Shown piece after piece: positions 26,880 through 35,954 of a stretch of DNA of 64,000 nucleotides. Both the position numbers and the translations under genes were made by a program. This stretch comes from Sphingobium sp. (lineage in GTDB: Bacteria; Pseudomonadota; Alphaproteobacteria; Sphingomonadales; Sphingomonadaceae). The stretch's first letter is position 1; every line of letters begins with the position of its first letter. The stretch covers positions 82,506-146,505 of the forward strand of contig SPEL01000008.1 in assembly GCA_009360885.1 (NCBI GenBank), in the 5' to 3' direction. The notes under the pieces are model-generated. The model made no database searches and was not told the origin of the DNA. It saw nothing but the letters and a program-made list of their open reading frames with translations.

Positions 26880-27428
26880 TCACGGCAGCTTGGTCACTAA
26901 TGCTGTGATGTTATTCGTTCCATTCCCGGCAATTTGCAGGACATAGTCACCGGGGGTGAGGGCGTAATCTACCATTTTACGAATGCCGGTGCAGGCCGGC
27001 CCGCGACCATGGTTGACGGATTGAGCGGATTTTCCGTCCTTCACCACATCCACCCATGCCCCGGCGCCGAGTGCAACGCGCCATGTCCCGGCTTCTTTCA
27101 CCGTGAAACTGGCGAGGCCGCCATGGCTGACGGAACCGCCCGGTTTTTCAGGACGCAGTGGATATTTGACGGACGGCGTGGGCAGCAGGGAAAGAGTGAA
27201 CGCCTGCCCCGGCGTGATCTTTACGGATGTTGCCGACTTGTTGTCCTTTGCGCCCTTTAATGCGGCGGGTGTGGCCCATGATTCCATGCCTTGCGGCAGG
27301 GGGGTGGGCTGGTCACATGTCTGCGTATCCGCATGATTATGTGCCATCATATCCTGAGAGAATGCAGGGCCAGCCATCAGTGACAAGGCACCGGCGCAGA
27401 CAAAAAGCATGGGCGATAAACTGGACAT
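26880..27428 (-). CDS. small secreted protein with His/Met-rich N-terminus, partner of the di-heme peroxidase
   Basis: A 182-residue protein with a signal peptide ending near PAFSQ. The mature N-terminus (MMAHNHADTQTC) has Met and His residues suited to copper or other metal binding. The rest is a beta-rich domain (FTVKEAGTWRVALGAGAWVDV, YALTPGDYVLQI) with a second Cys (GPACTG). I do not recognise a named family; similar proteins are sometimes mislabelled as homogentisate dioxygenase, and no such active site is visible here. ATG at 27428 is preferred to earlier in-frame starts that have no signal sequence. Confidence 0.7.
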   Translation of the reverse strand: MSSLSPMLFVCAGALSLMAGPAFSQDMMAHNHADTQTCDQPTPLPQGMESWATPAALKGAKDNKSATSVKITPGQAFTLSLLPTPSVKYPLRPEKPGGSVSHGGLASFTVKEAGTWRVALGAGAWVDVVKDGKSAQSVNHGRGPACTGIRKMVDYALTPGDYVLQIAGNGTNNITALVTKLP

Positions 27429-27453
27429 GAAGGCTTTCCTCTGCGGTGTAACA

Positions 27454-27473
27454 CTATATATGGCGCGATATAG
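27454..27473. promoter_or_regulatory. short inverted repeat in the divergent promoter region
   Basis: CTATAT (27454-27459) and ATATAG (27468-27473) form a 6 bp inverted repeat with an 8 base spacer, in the 79 base gap between the divergent secreted-protein gene and the TonB receptor. It could be an operator shared by both. The match is short and could be chance. Confidence 0.3.
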
Positions 27474-27507
27474 CGAATCGGATAACCATAGAGAAGGGGA
27501 AATATTG

Positions 27508-29658
27508 ATGCGCCGGACATTCGCGCTCTTACTGACATCTGCCTGTGCTATTGCGCCACTAACCGTGGCATTCGGTGCCCATGCCGAAGAAGCTGCCTCA
27601 TCATCGACGGATGATCGTTTTGCTCTCGGCCAGATTGTGGTGACAGCGCCGCGTCCCGAAGGGATTGCCATTAACGGTAGCACCCTGTCTTCAGATGCAA
27701 TTTATGTGTTCAGCCGTAATTCGCTGGATGATGCCGTTAACATAATGCCGGGCGTTTCCGCCGGGAATAGTGGTGGTACGCGCAATGAGCGGCTGATTTT
27801 CGTGCGCGGATTTGACCGGTTCCAGGTGCCGCTCTCTATCGATGGCATCCGCGTTTATTTGCCAGCCGATAACCGCCTCGATTTTGGCCGCTTTCTGACG
27901 ACCGACATCGCCGAAGTGCAGGTCGCCAAGGGCTATGCATCGGTGCTGGATGGTCCGGGCGCAATGGGTGGGGCGATTAACCTCGTCACGCGTAAGCCCA
28001 CCAAGGAGCTGGATATTGATGTGCGTGGCACGATCAATCTGGATGATGATGTCGATTATGCGGGCTATTCCACATCCGCGATGATCGGCACTAAGCAGGA
28101 TAAATGGTATGCGCAGGCCAGCTATGCCCGCAGCTTTACCGACCATTGGAACCTTCCCAATGACTTTACCGCCCGCGTACCAGCGCAGGAAGATGGCGGT
28201 GAGCGCGATTTCTCCCGCACCCGTGACTGGCGCGCCAATATTAAGCTTGGCTTCACCCCCAATGCGACCGATGAATATGCGATCAGCTATACAAAGCAAG
28301 ATGGCTCCAAGGGTGCCCCGCTGCACATCAGCGATACGGTAACAACGCCGCGTTACTGGGATTGGCCGAAGTGGGAAATCCAGAATCTCTATTTCCTCTC
28401 CACCACCGCATTGGGAGATCGCGCGACCCTCAAGACCCGCGCTTATTATAATCAGTTTGATTCCATGCTGCGCTCTTTCAATGATCGCACACAAACCACG
28501 CAAAGCCGTGGTTATGCGTTTGATAGCCCTTATTGGGATAAGGCATGGGGCGGGTCTGCCCAGCTTGATTTCAAGGCAAGCGAGGCTGATACGCTGCGCC
28601 TTGCATTCCATTATCGCCATGATGAGCATGTCGAGGCGCAGACTGGCTTTGGTACTGGTGTTGGTGTCGTCGAACCAAAACAGACCCAGTCAGAGAACAC
28701 CTATTCCTTCGCGCTGGAAAATGAACTTGCGATCACCGATGCGCTGCGTTTCACCATTGGCGGCAGCTATGACTGGCGTGAATTAAACCGCGCCGAAGAA
28801 TATGGTTCGCCACTTGGTACCGATGGGCCAGCGACATTGTTTAGCTATCCGAAGCGTAATGCCGATACATGGAATGCACAGGGTCGCCTCGACTGGCAGG
28901 TGGATGATGCACTATCGCTGCATGCTAGTGTTTCTTCGCGCGCCCGTTTTCCGACCATCTTTGAACGGTTCAGCCAGCGTTTTCAGCAGGCCATTCCTAA
29001 TCCGGATCTGAAGGCCGAACGCGCCACCAATGTTGAAATTGGCGGTAGCTGGGCTGGCGAACGTGTCAGCTTTGAGGCGGCTGCATTCTATAGCCATGTT
29101 GAAGATGCGATCTTCGGTGTTCAGGTGTCGGGTTATCCCTGCACCGCGTCCACCACGCCGCCTGCAACGCCAACTCCGGGCTGTGAACTGCGTAATATGA
29201 CGCAGAGCCGCAATGTCGGCAGCGGCGATTATTATGGTGTCGAATTCGCCGGTGCGGTTACGATCCTGCCGGGCGTTGACCTCGGCGCCAATTACACATG
29301 GGTAAAGCGTGATCTGACCTATCGTGGCAGCGGCAATTTCCGCATGACCGGGGTGCCGACGCATAAGGGCTTTGTCTATCTGAACTGGGCCGTTACGGAC
29401 CGTTTGAAGATCGTACCGAATGCCGATCTGGCATCGAACCGCTGGACATTGTTCACCGCCACCCCGGCGGGGCAGGCGGCCCGTTATTACCGTACCGGCG
29501 CTTATGCGAATATCGGCATAAGGGCGGATTATGCGGTGACGGATCAGATTGAGCTGGGCGTCGGTGCCAAGAATCTGCTGGATGATTATTATGTGCTGAC
29601 CGATGGTTTCCCGGAACAGGGGCGGTCATTCTTTGCCAGCATCCGGGTGAAATATTAA
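27508..29658 (+). CDS. TonB-dependent outer-membrane receptor (metal-type locus)
   Basis: About 716 residues from the ATG at 27508, which has GAAGGGGA upstream; the longer frame to 27409 overlaps the divergent gene. Signal peptide, then a TonB-box-like QIVVTAPR, a plug domain (RGFDRFQVPLSIDGIRVYL, VAKGYASVLDGPGAMGGAIN) and a barrel ending ASIRVKY with aromatic C-terminal Tyr. It has no STN domain. The paired peroxidase and His/Met-rich protein suggest a metal or metal chelate as cargo; that is inference. Confidence 0.9.
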   Translation: MRRTFALLLTSACAIAPLTVAFGAHAEEAASSSTDDRFALGQIVVTAPRPEGIAINGSTLSSDAIYVFSRNSLDDAVNIMPGVSAGNSGGTRNERLIFVRGFDRFQVPLSIDGIRVYLPADNRLDFGRFLTTDIAEVQVAKGYASVLDGPGAMGGAINLVTRKPTKELDIDVRGTINLDDDVDYAGYSTSAMIGTKQDKWYAQASYARSFTDHWNLPNDFTARVPAQEDGGERDFSRTRDWRANIKLGFTPNATDEYAISYTKQDGSKGAPLHISDTVTTPRYWDWPKWEIQNLYFLSTTALGDRATLKTRAYYNQFDSMLRSFNDRTQTTQSRGYAFDSPYWDKAWGGSAQLDFKASEADTLRLAFHYRHDEHVEAQTGFGTGVGVVEPKQTQSENTYSFALENELAITDALRFTIGGSYDWRELNRAEEYGSPLGTDGPATLFSYPKRNADTWNAQGRLDWQVDDALSLHASVSSRARFPTIFERFSQRFQQAIPNPDLKAERATNVEIGGSWAGERVSFEAAAFYSHVEDAIFGVQVSGYPCTASTTPPATPTPGCELRNMTQSRNVGSGDYYGVEFAGAVTILPGVDLGANYTWVKRDLTYRGSGNFRMTGVPTHKGFVYLNWAVTDRLKIVPNADLASNRWTLFTATPAGQAARYYRTGAYANIGIRADYAVTDQIELGVGAKNLLDDYYVLTDGFPEQGRSFFASIRVKY

Positions 29659-29743
29659 TTTTACCGACATAAGAGATAGCGGGGGATATTCACCGGATAT
29701 TCCCCTCTATCCCCGGCGGCGGCATTCTCTTATAACTGGGGGG

Positions 29744-30661
29744 ATGCAGACGCGGCTGGTTGAATATTTCATAGCATTGGAACGGGAAGGGCATTTCGCC
29801 CGCGCCGCGGCCAGTTGCAATGTGTCGCAGCCCACCCTGTCATCCGGCATATCCGCGCTAGAGGCGCAGCTTGGCAAACGCCTCATCCTGCGGGACCGGA
29901 AATATGCGGGCTTAACGCCGGAGGGAGAGGCGATTCTCCCCTGGGCGCGGCAACTCGTCGCCGCGACAGAAGCGCTGGGGCAGGCCGCTGAAACCGCGCG
30001 GGGGCCATTGACGGGTGAATTACGGCTGGGGGTTATTCCTGCGGCCATGCCCGCAATTGGTGAACTGGCCGAGGCGTTGCTGGCGCGCTATCCCGGTATC
30101 ACTATATCGGTGCGGGCGCTGACATCGCGCCAGATTGAGCGGGAGCTGGCCGCATTTGAGCTGGATGCGGGTGTGACTTATCTCGATTTTGCGCCGCCCG
30201 CCCATATGCTGATGGTGCCTCTCTACCGCGAAAGGCTGATGCTGGTTTCTGCCAAAGGAAGCGTGGGGCTGAAGACAATGACGGAGGATAGCCCACAGTG
30301 GGAGGACATCATCCGTCTGCCGCTGTGCCTGCTGCATCAGGGGATGCAAAACCGCCAGATATTGGATGCGCGGCTGGCGGGGCGTGGTCTGGCGTTGCGT
30401 CCATTGGTGACGGCGGACAGCTATGTTGCCCTCCTTGGTCTGGTTCAGCAGGGGCGGCTGCATTCCATCATCCCGGATAGCCATAAGGCCCTGCTGGATG
30501 GATTGGCATGGGCGGATATCCGGCCTTTACCCTTGCTGAATGAGGAAGAAAATCGGGTCGGCGTGATTATCCCGGACCGCACACCCATGGGGCCGCTCGC
30601 CCATGCAATATGGAGTGTAGCGAGTGAACTGCGCCTGTCCAATGGCTTTTCTGTTGTCTGA
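29744..30661 (+). CDS. LysR-family regulator upstream of formate dehydrogenase operon (FdsR/OxyR-like)
   Basis: A 305-residue LysR-type regulator (ALEREGHFARAAASCNVSQPTLSSGISALEAQLGK) with an effector domain. It lies 108 bases upstream of the fds genes, on the same strand, and a LysR gene at this place is comparable to the formate dehydrogenase regulator of other bacteria. It could instead be an OxyR-like factor; the two Cys expected of OxyR were not evident. Effector formate or peroxide is inference. Confidence 0.88.
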   Translation: MQTRLVEYFIALEREGHFARAAASCNVSQPTLSSGISALEAQLGKRLILRDRKYAGLTPEGEAILPWARQLVAATEALGQAAETARGPLTGELRLGVIPAAMPAIGELAEALLARYPGITISVRALTSRQIERELAAFELDAGVTYLDFAPPAHMLMVPLYRERLMLVSAKGSVGLKTMTEDSPQWEDIIRLPLCLLHQGMQNRQILDARLAGRGLALRPLVTADSYVALLGLVQQGRLHSIIPDSHKALLDGLAWADIRPLPLLNEEENRVGVIIPDRTPMGPLAHAIWSVASELRLSNGFSVV

Positions 30662-30677
30662 TAGAAGCCATCTATCA
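30659..30677. promoter_or_regulatory. 6 bp inverted repeat at the end of the LysR gene, ahead of fdsG
   Basis: TGATAG (30659-30664) and CTATCA (30672-30677) are perfect reverse complements around 7 bases. The left arm overlaps the regulator's stop codon. It could be a LysR-type binding site for the fds promoter or a short 3' structure. Confidence 0.35.
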
Positions 30678-30769
30678 ATCATAAATTTCTTCGATTTGAC
30701 CTGAAACCCCGTATAACAGCAAAATATGCTGATAGGTTGCCGCCAAATATAATCAGACGGCTATATATA

Positions 30770-31243
30770 ATGAACGGGATAAACGGGCAGATGGATGAAG
30801 TGATAGAGGCGTGGACCACGCGATATGGCGCAACGCGTGACCAGTTGCTGCCTATGCTCCATGCCATTCAGGAAGAAGCAGGCTATGTGGATGATGCGCT
30901 GGTCCCGGTGATTGCCAAGGCGCTCAACATCAGCCGCGCCGATGTGCATGGCGTCATCACCTTCTATCATGATTTCCGCCGCACCCCGCCGGGCAAGCAT
31001 ATGGTCAAAATTTGCCGCGCTGAAAGCTGCCAGTCTCGTGGTGGCGCGAAAATAGAGGCTGCCGCAGCACAGCGTCTCGGCGTGGCGATGGGTGAAACCC
31101 GCGCTGACGGGCAGATCAGCCTTGAGGCGGTATACTGCCTTGGCCTGTGTGCTACTGGCCCCAATGCGATGGTTGATGGCCGCCCGATTTCCCGCGTGGA
31201 TGAAAAAGTGCTGGATCGTATCGCGCAGGAGGTTGCAGCATGA
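30770..31243 (+). CDS. fdsG: NAD-dependent formate dehydrogenase gamma subunit (NuoE-like)
   Basis: A protein of about 157 residues carrying a thioredoxin-like [2Fe-2S] domain like NuoE. The four cluster cysteines are in CRAESC and CLGLC. It passes electrons in the soluble FdsGBA formate dehydrogenase. The start is uncertain: ATG at 30770 or 30791 (MDEVIEAWTTRYG), neither with a strong ribosome site; a TTG at 30737 is also open. Its TGA overlaps the ATG of fdsB, so translation is coupled. Confidence 0.93.
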   Translation: MNGINGQMDEVIEAWTTRYGATRDQLLPMLHAIQEEAGYVDDALVPVIAKALNISRADVHGVITFYHDFRRTPPGKHMVKICRAESCQSRGGAKIEAAAAQRLGVAMGETRADGQISLEAVYCLGLCATGPNAMVDGRPISRVDEKVLDRIAQEVAA

Positions 31244-32859
31244 GCGGCGCGAACGAGACGAATAAGGCGAAGGTCTATATCAGCCGTGACATGGCCTCTG
31301 TCGCCCTTGGCGCGGATGATGTTGCCCGCGCCTTTGCCGATGCCGGGTGCGACGTCGTCCGCACCGGATCACGCGGCCTTTTCAACATCGAGCCATTGGT
31401 TGAAGTGGAGACGGCGCAAGGGCGTATCGGCTATGGTCCGGTCTGCGCCGATGATGTTACCACCGTGCTGGATGGCAGCCACGCCAACCGACTGGGTAAA
31501 GTGGAGGAGCTTCCCTTTTTCGCCAGCCAACAGCGGTTTACCTTCGCGCTGTGCGGTGTAATTGATCCTGTCAGTCTGGATGATTATGCGGCTAACGGCG
31601 GCTGGAACGGCCTTATGCTGGCGCGCAGCATGGCTCCGCAGCAGGTGGTTGATGCGGTGAAGGCATCCGGCTTGCGCGGGCGCGGCGGTGCGGGTTTCCC
31701 CACCGGCATTAAGTGGCAGACAGTGCATGATGCTCCTGCAGGCGATAAATATGTCGTTTGCAATGCCGATGAAGGCGACAGCGGCACTTTCGCCGACCGT
31801 ATGCTGATGGAAGGCGACCCTTATTGCCTGATCGAGGGTATGGCGATTGCGGCCTATGCTGTGGGTGCGCACCACGGCTATATCTATACCCGCAGCGAAT
31901 ATCCCTTTGCCATTGATACGATGAAGGAGGCCATCAGGCGCTCTGCTCATATCATCGCACCCTTTACGCTGGAGGTGCGCGACGGTGCGGGCGCTTATGT
32001 GTGTGGTGAGGAAACGGCTCTTCTCGAAAGCATAGAGGGCAAGCGCGGGCAAGTGCGGGCCAAGCCGCCGCTTCCGGCGCTGGAGGGGCTGTTTGGGATG
32101 CCCACCGTCATCAACAATGTGCTGTCCATCGCGGCGGTGCCGTTCATCCTCTCCAAGGGGGCGGAGGCCTATGCGAATGTGGGCTTTGGCCGGTCCCGTG
32201 GCACCATGCCGGTGCAGATCGCGGGCAACGTCAAAAATGGCGGCCTGTATGAAATCGGCTTTGGCATTACGCTGGGCGAATTGGTGATGGATATTGGCGG
32301 TGGCACCGAAAGTGGCCGCCCGGTTCGCGCCGTTCAGGTGGGTGGGCCATTGGGTGCCTATTTCCCGCCGGAAATGTTTCATCTGCCGTTCGATTATGAG
32401 GAATTTGCGAAAGCTGGTGGCCTCATTGGTCACGCAGGTATCACCGTATTTGATGATACGGTGGACATGGCCCATATGGCGCGCTTTGCGATGGAATTTT
32501 GTGCGGCGGAAAGCTGCGGCAAATGCACGCCCTGCCGCATTGGTTCGACGCGCGGGGTGGAGGTGATGGACCGCATCATTGCCGCCCGTGACGAACAAAC
32601 CGCCGAAACCGCATCCCTCGGAGGAGGCGCGGGCTATCTGGCGAAGGCGCTTTATTCGCGTTCGCCTAGCCGCATCGATACCGGCATAGAGGCGCAGACG
32701 CAGTTGCTGCGCGATCTTGCCGATACGATGAAGTTTGGATCTTTGTGCGCTCTTGGTGGGTTTACCCCTTATCCGGTGCTGAGCGCTCTTGATTATTTCC
32801 CCGAAGATTTTGGCGCGCCGGGAACGGATAACGCGCCCCATAAAGAAGCAGCGGAGTAA
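31240..32859 (+). CDS. fdsB: NAD-dependent formate dehydrogenase beta subunit (NuoF-like)
   Basis: A 539-residue flavoprotein that reduces NAD. An N-terminal ferredoxin/thioredoxin-like part of about 100 residues is fused to the NuoF core. FMN site GLRGRGGAGFPTGIKW (145-160), NADH site NADEGDSGTF (175-184), and [4Fe-4S] ligands at 426, 429, 432 (SCGKCTPC) and about 503 (SLCALGG) are visible. The ATG overlaps the end of fdsG. A 507-residue frame on the opposite strand is only its shadow. Confidence 0.96.
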   Translation: MSGANETNKAKVYISRDMASVALGADDVARAFADAGCDVVRTGSRGLFNIEPLVEVETAQGRIGYGPVCADDVTTVLDGSHANRLGKVEELPFFASQQRFTFALCGVIDPVSLDDYAANGGWNGLMLARSMAPQQVVDAVKASGLRGRGGAGFPTGIKWQTVHDAPAGDKYVVCNADEGDSGTFADRMLMEGDPYCLIEGMAIAAYAVGAHHGYIYTRSEYPFAIDTMKEAIRRSAHIIAPFTLEVRDGAGAYVCGEETALLESIEGKRGQVRAKPPLPALEGLFGMPTVINNVLSIAAVPFILSKGAEAYANVGFGRSRGTMPVQIAGNVKNGGLYEIGFGITLGELVMDIGGGTESGRPVRAVQVGGPLGAYFPPEMFHLPFDYEEFAKAGGLIGHAGITVFDDTVDMAHMARFAMEFCAAESCGKCTPCRIGSTRGVEVMDRIIAARDEQTAETASLGGGAGYLAKALYSRSPSRIDTGIEAQTQLLRDLADTMKFGSLCALGGFTPYPVLSALDYFPEDFGAPGTDNAPHKEAAE

Positions 32860-32865
32860 GCCCAG

Positions 32866-35712
32866 ATGACCTTCACCCGCGAAACTGACCACGGAACACC
32901 CGCCGCCATCAACACCGGCAAAACGGTCAACGTGACCATTGATGGTCAGAGCGTCTCCATGCCCGAAGGCACCAGCATCATGCGCGCGGCCTCTCTCATC
33001 GGTGGTTCTATCCCTAAATTATGCGCAACCGACCATGTAAAGAGTTTCGGCTCCTGCCGTCTTTGTCTGGTTGAGGTGGAGGGTCGCAATGGCTTCCCGG
33101 CATCCTGCACCACGCCGGTGGCGGAAGGCATGGTCGTGCGCACCCAGACAGAGCGGCTGAAGCAGCTTCGCCGGGGTGTGATGGAGCTTTATATCTCCGA
33201 TCACCCGCTCGATTGCCTTACCTGTGGGGCCAATGGTGACTGCGAGCTTCAGGAACAGGCCGGCGCCGTGGGCCTGCGGGATGTGCGCTATGGCTATGAT
33301 GGTGCGACGAATATGGGGCAGGCTAAGGACCAGTCCAACCCCTATTTCGATTTTGACCCCAGCAAGTGCATTGTCTGCTCTCGCTGCGTGCGGGCGTGCG
33401 AAGATGTGCAGGGGACGTTCGCCCTCACTATCGAGAATAAGGGTTTTGAATCGAAGGTCTCCCCATCGCAGGGTGAGGCTTTTCTGGGGTCTGAATGCGT
33501 ATCCTGCGGGGCGTGCGTTCAGGCTTGCCCGACAGCATCCCTCATCGAGAAAAAGGTGGTGGAGGTCGGCACGCCTGACCGCAGCGTTGTGACCACCTGC
33601 GCTTATTGCGGCGTGGGTTGCACCTTCCGCGCCGAGATGCGCGGCGAAGAACTGGTGCGCATGGTGCCATGGAAAGAGGGGAAGGCCAATCGCGGCCATA
33701 GCTGCGTCAAGGGCCGCTTCGCATGGGGCTATGCCCAGCATCAGGACCGTATCCTTAACCCGATGATCCGCGAAAGCGTCGATCAGCCATGGCGCGAAGT
33801 GTCATGGGAAGAGGCCATCGCCCATACCGCGTCAGAATTCCGCCGGATACAGGCGAAATATGGCGTGCGCAGCATTGGCGGCATTACATCCAGCCGGTGC
33901 ACCAATGAGGAAACCTTCCTCGTGCAAAAGCTCATCCGTCAGGGCTTTGGCAATAACAATGTCGATACCTGTGCGCGGGTGTGCCATTCGCCCACCGGCT
34001 ATGGCCTCAGCCAGACATTCGGTACGTCGGCAGGGACGCAGGATTTCGACAGCGTGATGCAGTCCGATGTCATCCTCGTCATCGGTGCGAATCCGACGGA
34101 TGGCCACCCGGTATTCGCCAGTCGCATGAAGCAGCGTCTGCGTCAGGGCGCGAAGCTGATCGTAGTCGATCCGCGCCGGACGGACCTTGTAAAATCCCCC
34201 CGTATTGAGGCGGAGCATCATCTGCCGTTGCGCCCCGGCACCAATGTTGCGGTGATGACGGCAATGGCGCATGTTATCGTCACCGAAAAACTCTATGACG
34301 AAGCCTTCATCCGTGAACGCTGTGATTGGGACGAGTTTCAAGACTGGGCGGATTTCGTATCAGAATCCTCTCGTTCTCCCGAAGCTGTTGAGCCACTGAC
34401 CGGCGTGAACCCGCAGGAACTGCGCGCAGCCGCGCGTCTCTATGCCACCGGCGGTAATGGCGCGATTTATTACGGCCTTGGCGTGACGGAGCATTCGCAA
34501 GGTTCCTCTACCGTGATGGCCATTGCGAACCTTGCGATGGCAACCGGCAATATCGGGCGCGAAGGCGTTGGGGTTAACCCACTGCGCGGCCAGAATAATG
34601 TGCAGGGTGCCTGTGACATGGGCAGCTTCCCGCATGAATTTTCCGGCTATCGTCATGTGTCGGATGATGCGACGCGCAGCCTGTTTGAAAAAACATGGGG
34701 CGTTGAACTGTCCGCCGAACCGGGCCTGCGCATTCCCAATATGCTGGATGCGGCAACCGATGGCACATTCAAGGGCCTGTTTGTGCAGGGTGAGGATATT
34801 TTGCAATCCGACCCCAATACCCATCATGTTGCTGCGGGCCTCGCGGCGATGGAATGCGTGGTGGTGCAGGATTTGTTCCTCAATGAAACCGCCAATTATG
34901 CGCATGTGTTCCTGCCGGGTTCGACCTTCCTTGAAAAGGACGGAACCTTCACCAATGCCGAACGCCGCATACAGCGGGTGCGCAAGGTGATGGCACCGCT
35001 TAACGGCTATGCCGACTGGGAAATTGTGCAATTGGTTGCCCGCGCTATGGGCCTCAACTGGGATTATACGCACCCGTCGCAGATCATGGATGAAATTGCG
35101 GCGCTCACCCCGACCTTTACCGGCGTGCATTATGATCGTCTGGATGAAGAAGGTTCGCTCCAGTGGCCCGCCAATGATGCAGCCCCTGATGGTACGCCTA
35201 CCATGCATATTGGCGGTTTCGTACGCGGTAAGGGCAAGTTCGTCGTTACCGATTATGTGCCGACGGATGAGAAAACCGGCCCGCGTTTCCCGTTACTGCT
35301 GACCACCGGGCGCATCCTCAGCCAATATAATGTCGGCGCGCAGACACGCCGCACCGACAATACCGCATGGCACCCTGAAGATTTGCTGGAAATCCATCCG
35401 CTGGATGCTGAAAATCGCGGCATTAAGGAAGGGGATTGGGTCAGCCTGAAAAGCCGCGCAGGGGAAACCACATTGCATGCCCATATTACCGAGCGTGTTG
35501 CGCCAGGCGTCGTTTATACGACTTTCCATCATCCGGATACGCAGGCCAATGTCATTACCACCGATTTCACCGACTGGGCGACCAATTGCCCGGAATATAA
35601 GGTGACGGCGGTTCAGGTGAACCTGTCTAACGGGCGGCCCAGCGACTGGCAGCAGGATTATAATGAGCAGGCTCGGATGAGCCGCCGTATCGAGACGGAG
35701 GCGGCGGAGTAA
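32866..35712 (+). CDS. fdsA: formate dehydrogenase alpha subunit, molybdenum catalytic subunit
   Basis: A 948-residue soluble molybdopterin oxidoreductase that oxidises formate to CO2. Iron-sulfur ligands visible: [2Fe-2S] C53, C64, C67, C81; His113 with C117, C120, C126; [4Fe-4S] C168, C171, C174, C178; C211, C214, C217, C221; and C245, C248, C252, C280. The molybdenum ligand is a cysteine, about 373, in ARVCHSPTG, so no selenocysteine is needed. The molybdopterin-binding domain and C-terminal dinucleotide-binding domain are complete. It starts six bases after fdsB. Confidence 0.97.
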   Translation: MTFTRETDHGTPAAINTGKTVNVTIDGQSVSMPEGTSIMRAASLIGGSIPKLCATDHVKSFGSCRLCLVEVEGRNGFPASCTTPVAEGMVVRTQTERLKQLRRGVMELYISDHPLDCLTCGANGDCELQEQAGAVGLRDVRYGYDGATNMGQAKDQSNPYFDFDPSKCIVCSRCVRACEDVQGTFALTIENKGFESKVSPSQGEAFLGSECVSCGACVQACPTASLIEKKVVEVGTPDRSVVTTCAYCGVGCTFRAEMRGEELVRMVPWKEGKANRGHSCVKGRFAWGYAQHQDRILNPMIRESVDQPWREVSWEEAIAHTASEFRRIQAKYGVRSIGGITSSRCTNEETFLVQKLIRQGFGNNNVDTCARVCHSPTGYGLSQTFGTSAGTQDFDSVMQSDVILVIGANPTDGHPVFASRMKQRLRQGAKLIVVDPRRTDLVKSPRIEAEHHLPLRPGTNVAVMTAMAHVIVTEKLYDEAFIRERCDWDEFQDWADFVSESSRSPEAVEPLTGVNPQELRAAARLYATGGNGAIYYGLGVTEHSQGSSTVMAIANLAMATGNIGREGVGVNPLRGQNNVQGACDMGSFPHEFSGYRHVSDDATRSLFEKTWGVELSAEPGLRIPNMLDAATDGTFKGLFVQGEDILQSDPNTHHVAAGLAAMECVVVQDLFLNETANYAHVFLPGSTFLEKDGTFTNAERRIQRVRKVMAPLNGYADWEIVQLVARAMGLNWDYTHPSQIMDEIAALTPTFTGVHYDRLDEEGSLQWPANDAAPDGTPTMHIGGFVRGKGKFVVTDYVPTDEKTGPRFPLLLTTGRILSQYNVGAQTRRTDNTAWHPEDLLEIHPLDAENRGIKEGDWVSLKSRAGETTLHAHITERVAPGVVYTTFHHPDTQANVITTDFTDWATNCPEYKVTAVQVNLSNGRPSDWQQDYNEQARMSRRIETEAAE

Positions 35713-35717
35713 GGGAT

Positions 35718-35954
35718 ATGAGCCACGACGACAGCGAGATCATGTCCACCGGCGACCGGTTGATTTATATGGCCAACCAGATTGCGAAAAACCTTGCGGC
35801 GCGGGGCGATGAAGAGGCGATAGGGATTACCGCTGACCACATTAAAGCCTATTGGGACCCATTGATGCGTAGCCGTGTTGCGGACTTGCTTGCCCAGCGT
35901 TCCGACGAATTCTCGCCTATCGCGGCGGAGGCGGTGCGCCGGATACATTCTTGA
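35718..35954 (+). CDS. fdsD: formate dehydrogenase delta subunit
   Basis: A 78-residue protein (MANQIAKNLAARGDEEAIGI, HIKAYWDPLMRSRVADLL) matching the small FdsD subunit of NAD-linked formate dehydrogenases. It probably helps assembly or stability of the complex. It begins five bases after fdsA with TAAGGG as ribosome site, and its stop overlaps the fdhD start. Confidence 0.92.
   Translation: MSHDDSEIMSTGDRLIYMANQIAKNLAARGDEEAIGITADHIKAYWDPLMRSRVADLLAQRSDEFSPIAAEAVRRIHS

Noticed and set aside
31369-32892. 507-residue open frame on the minus strand opposite fdsB
   Set aside because: It lies entirely over a well-supported gene, has no recognisable domain and no ribosome site. It follows from the codon bias of the sense gene.
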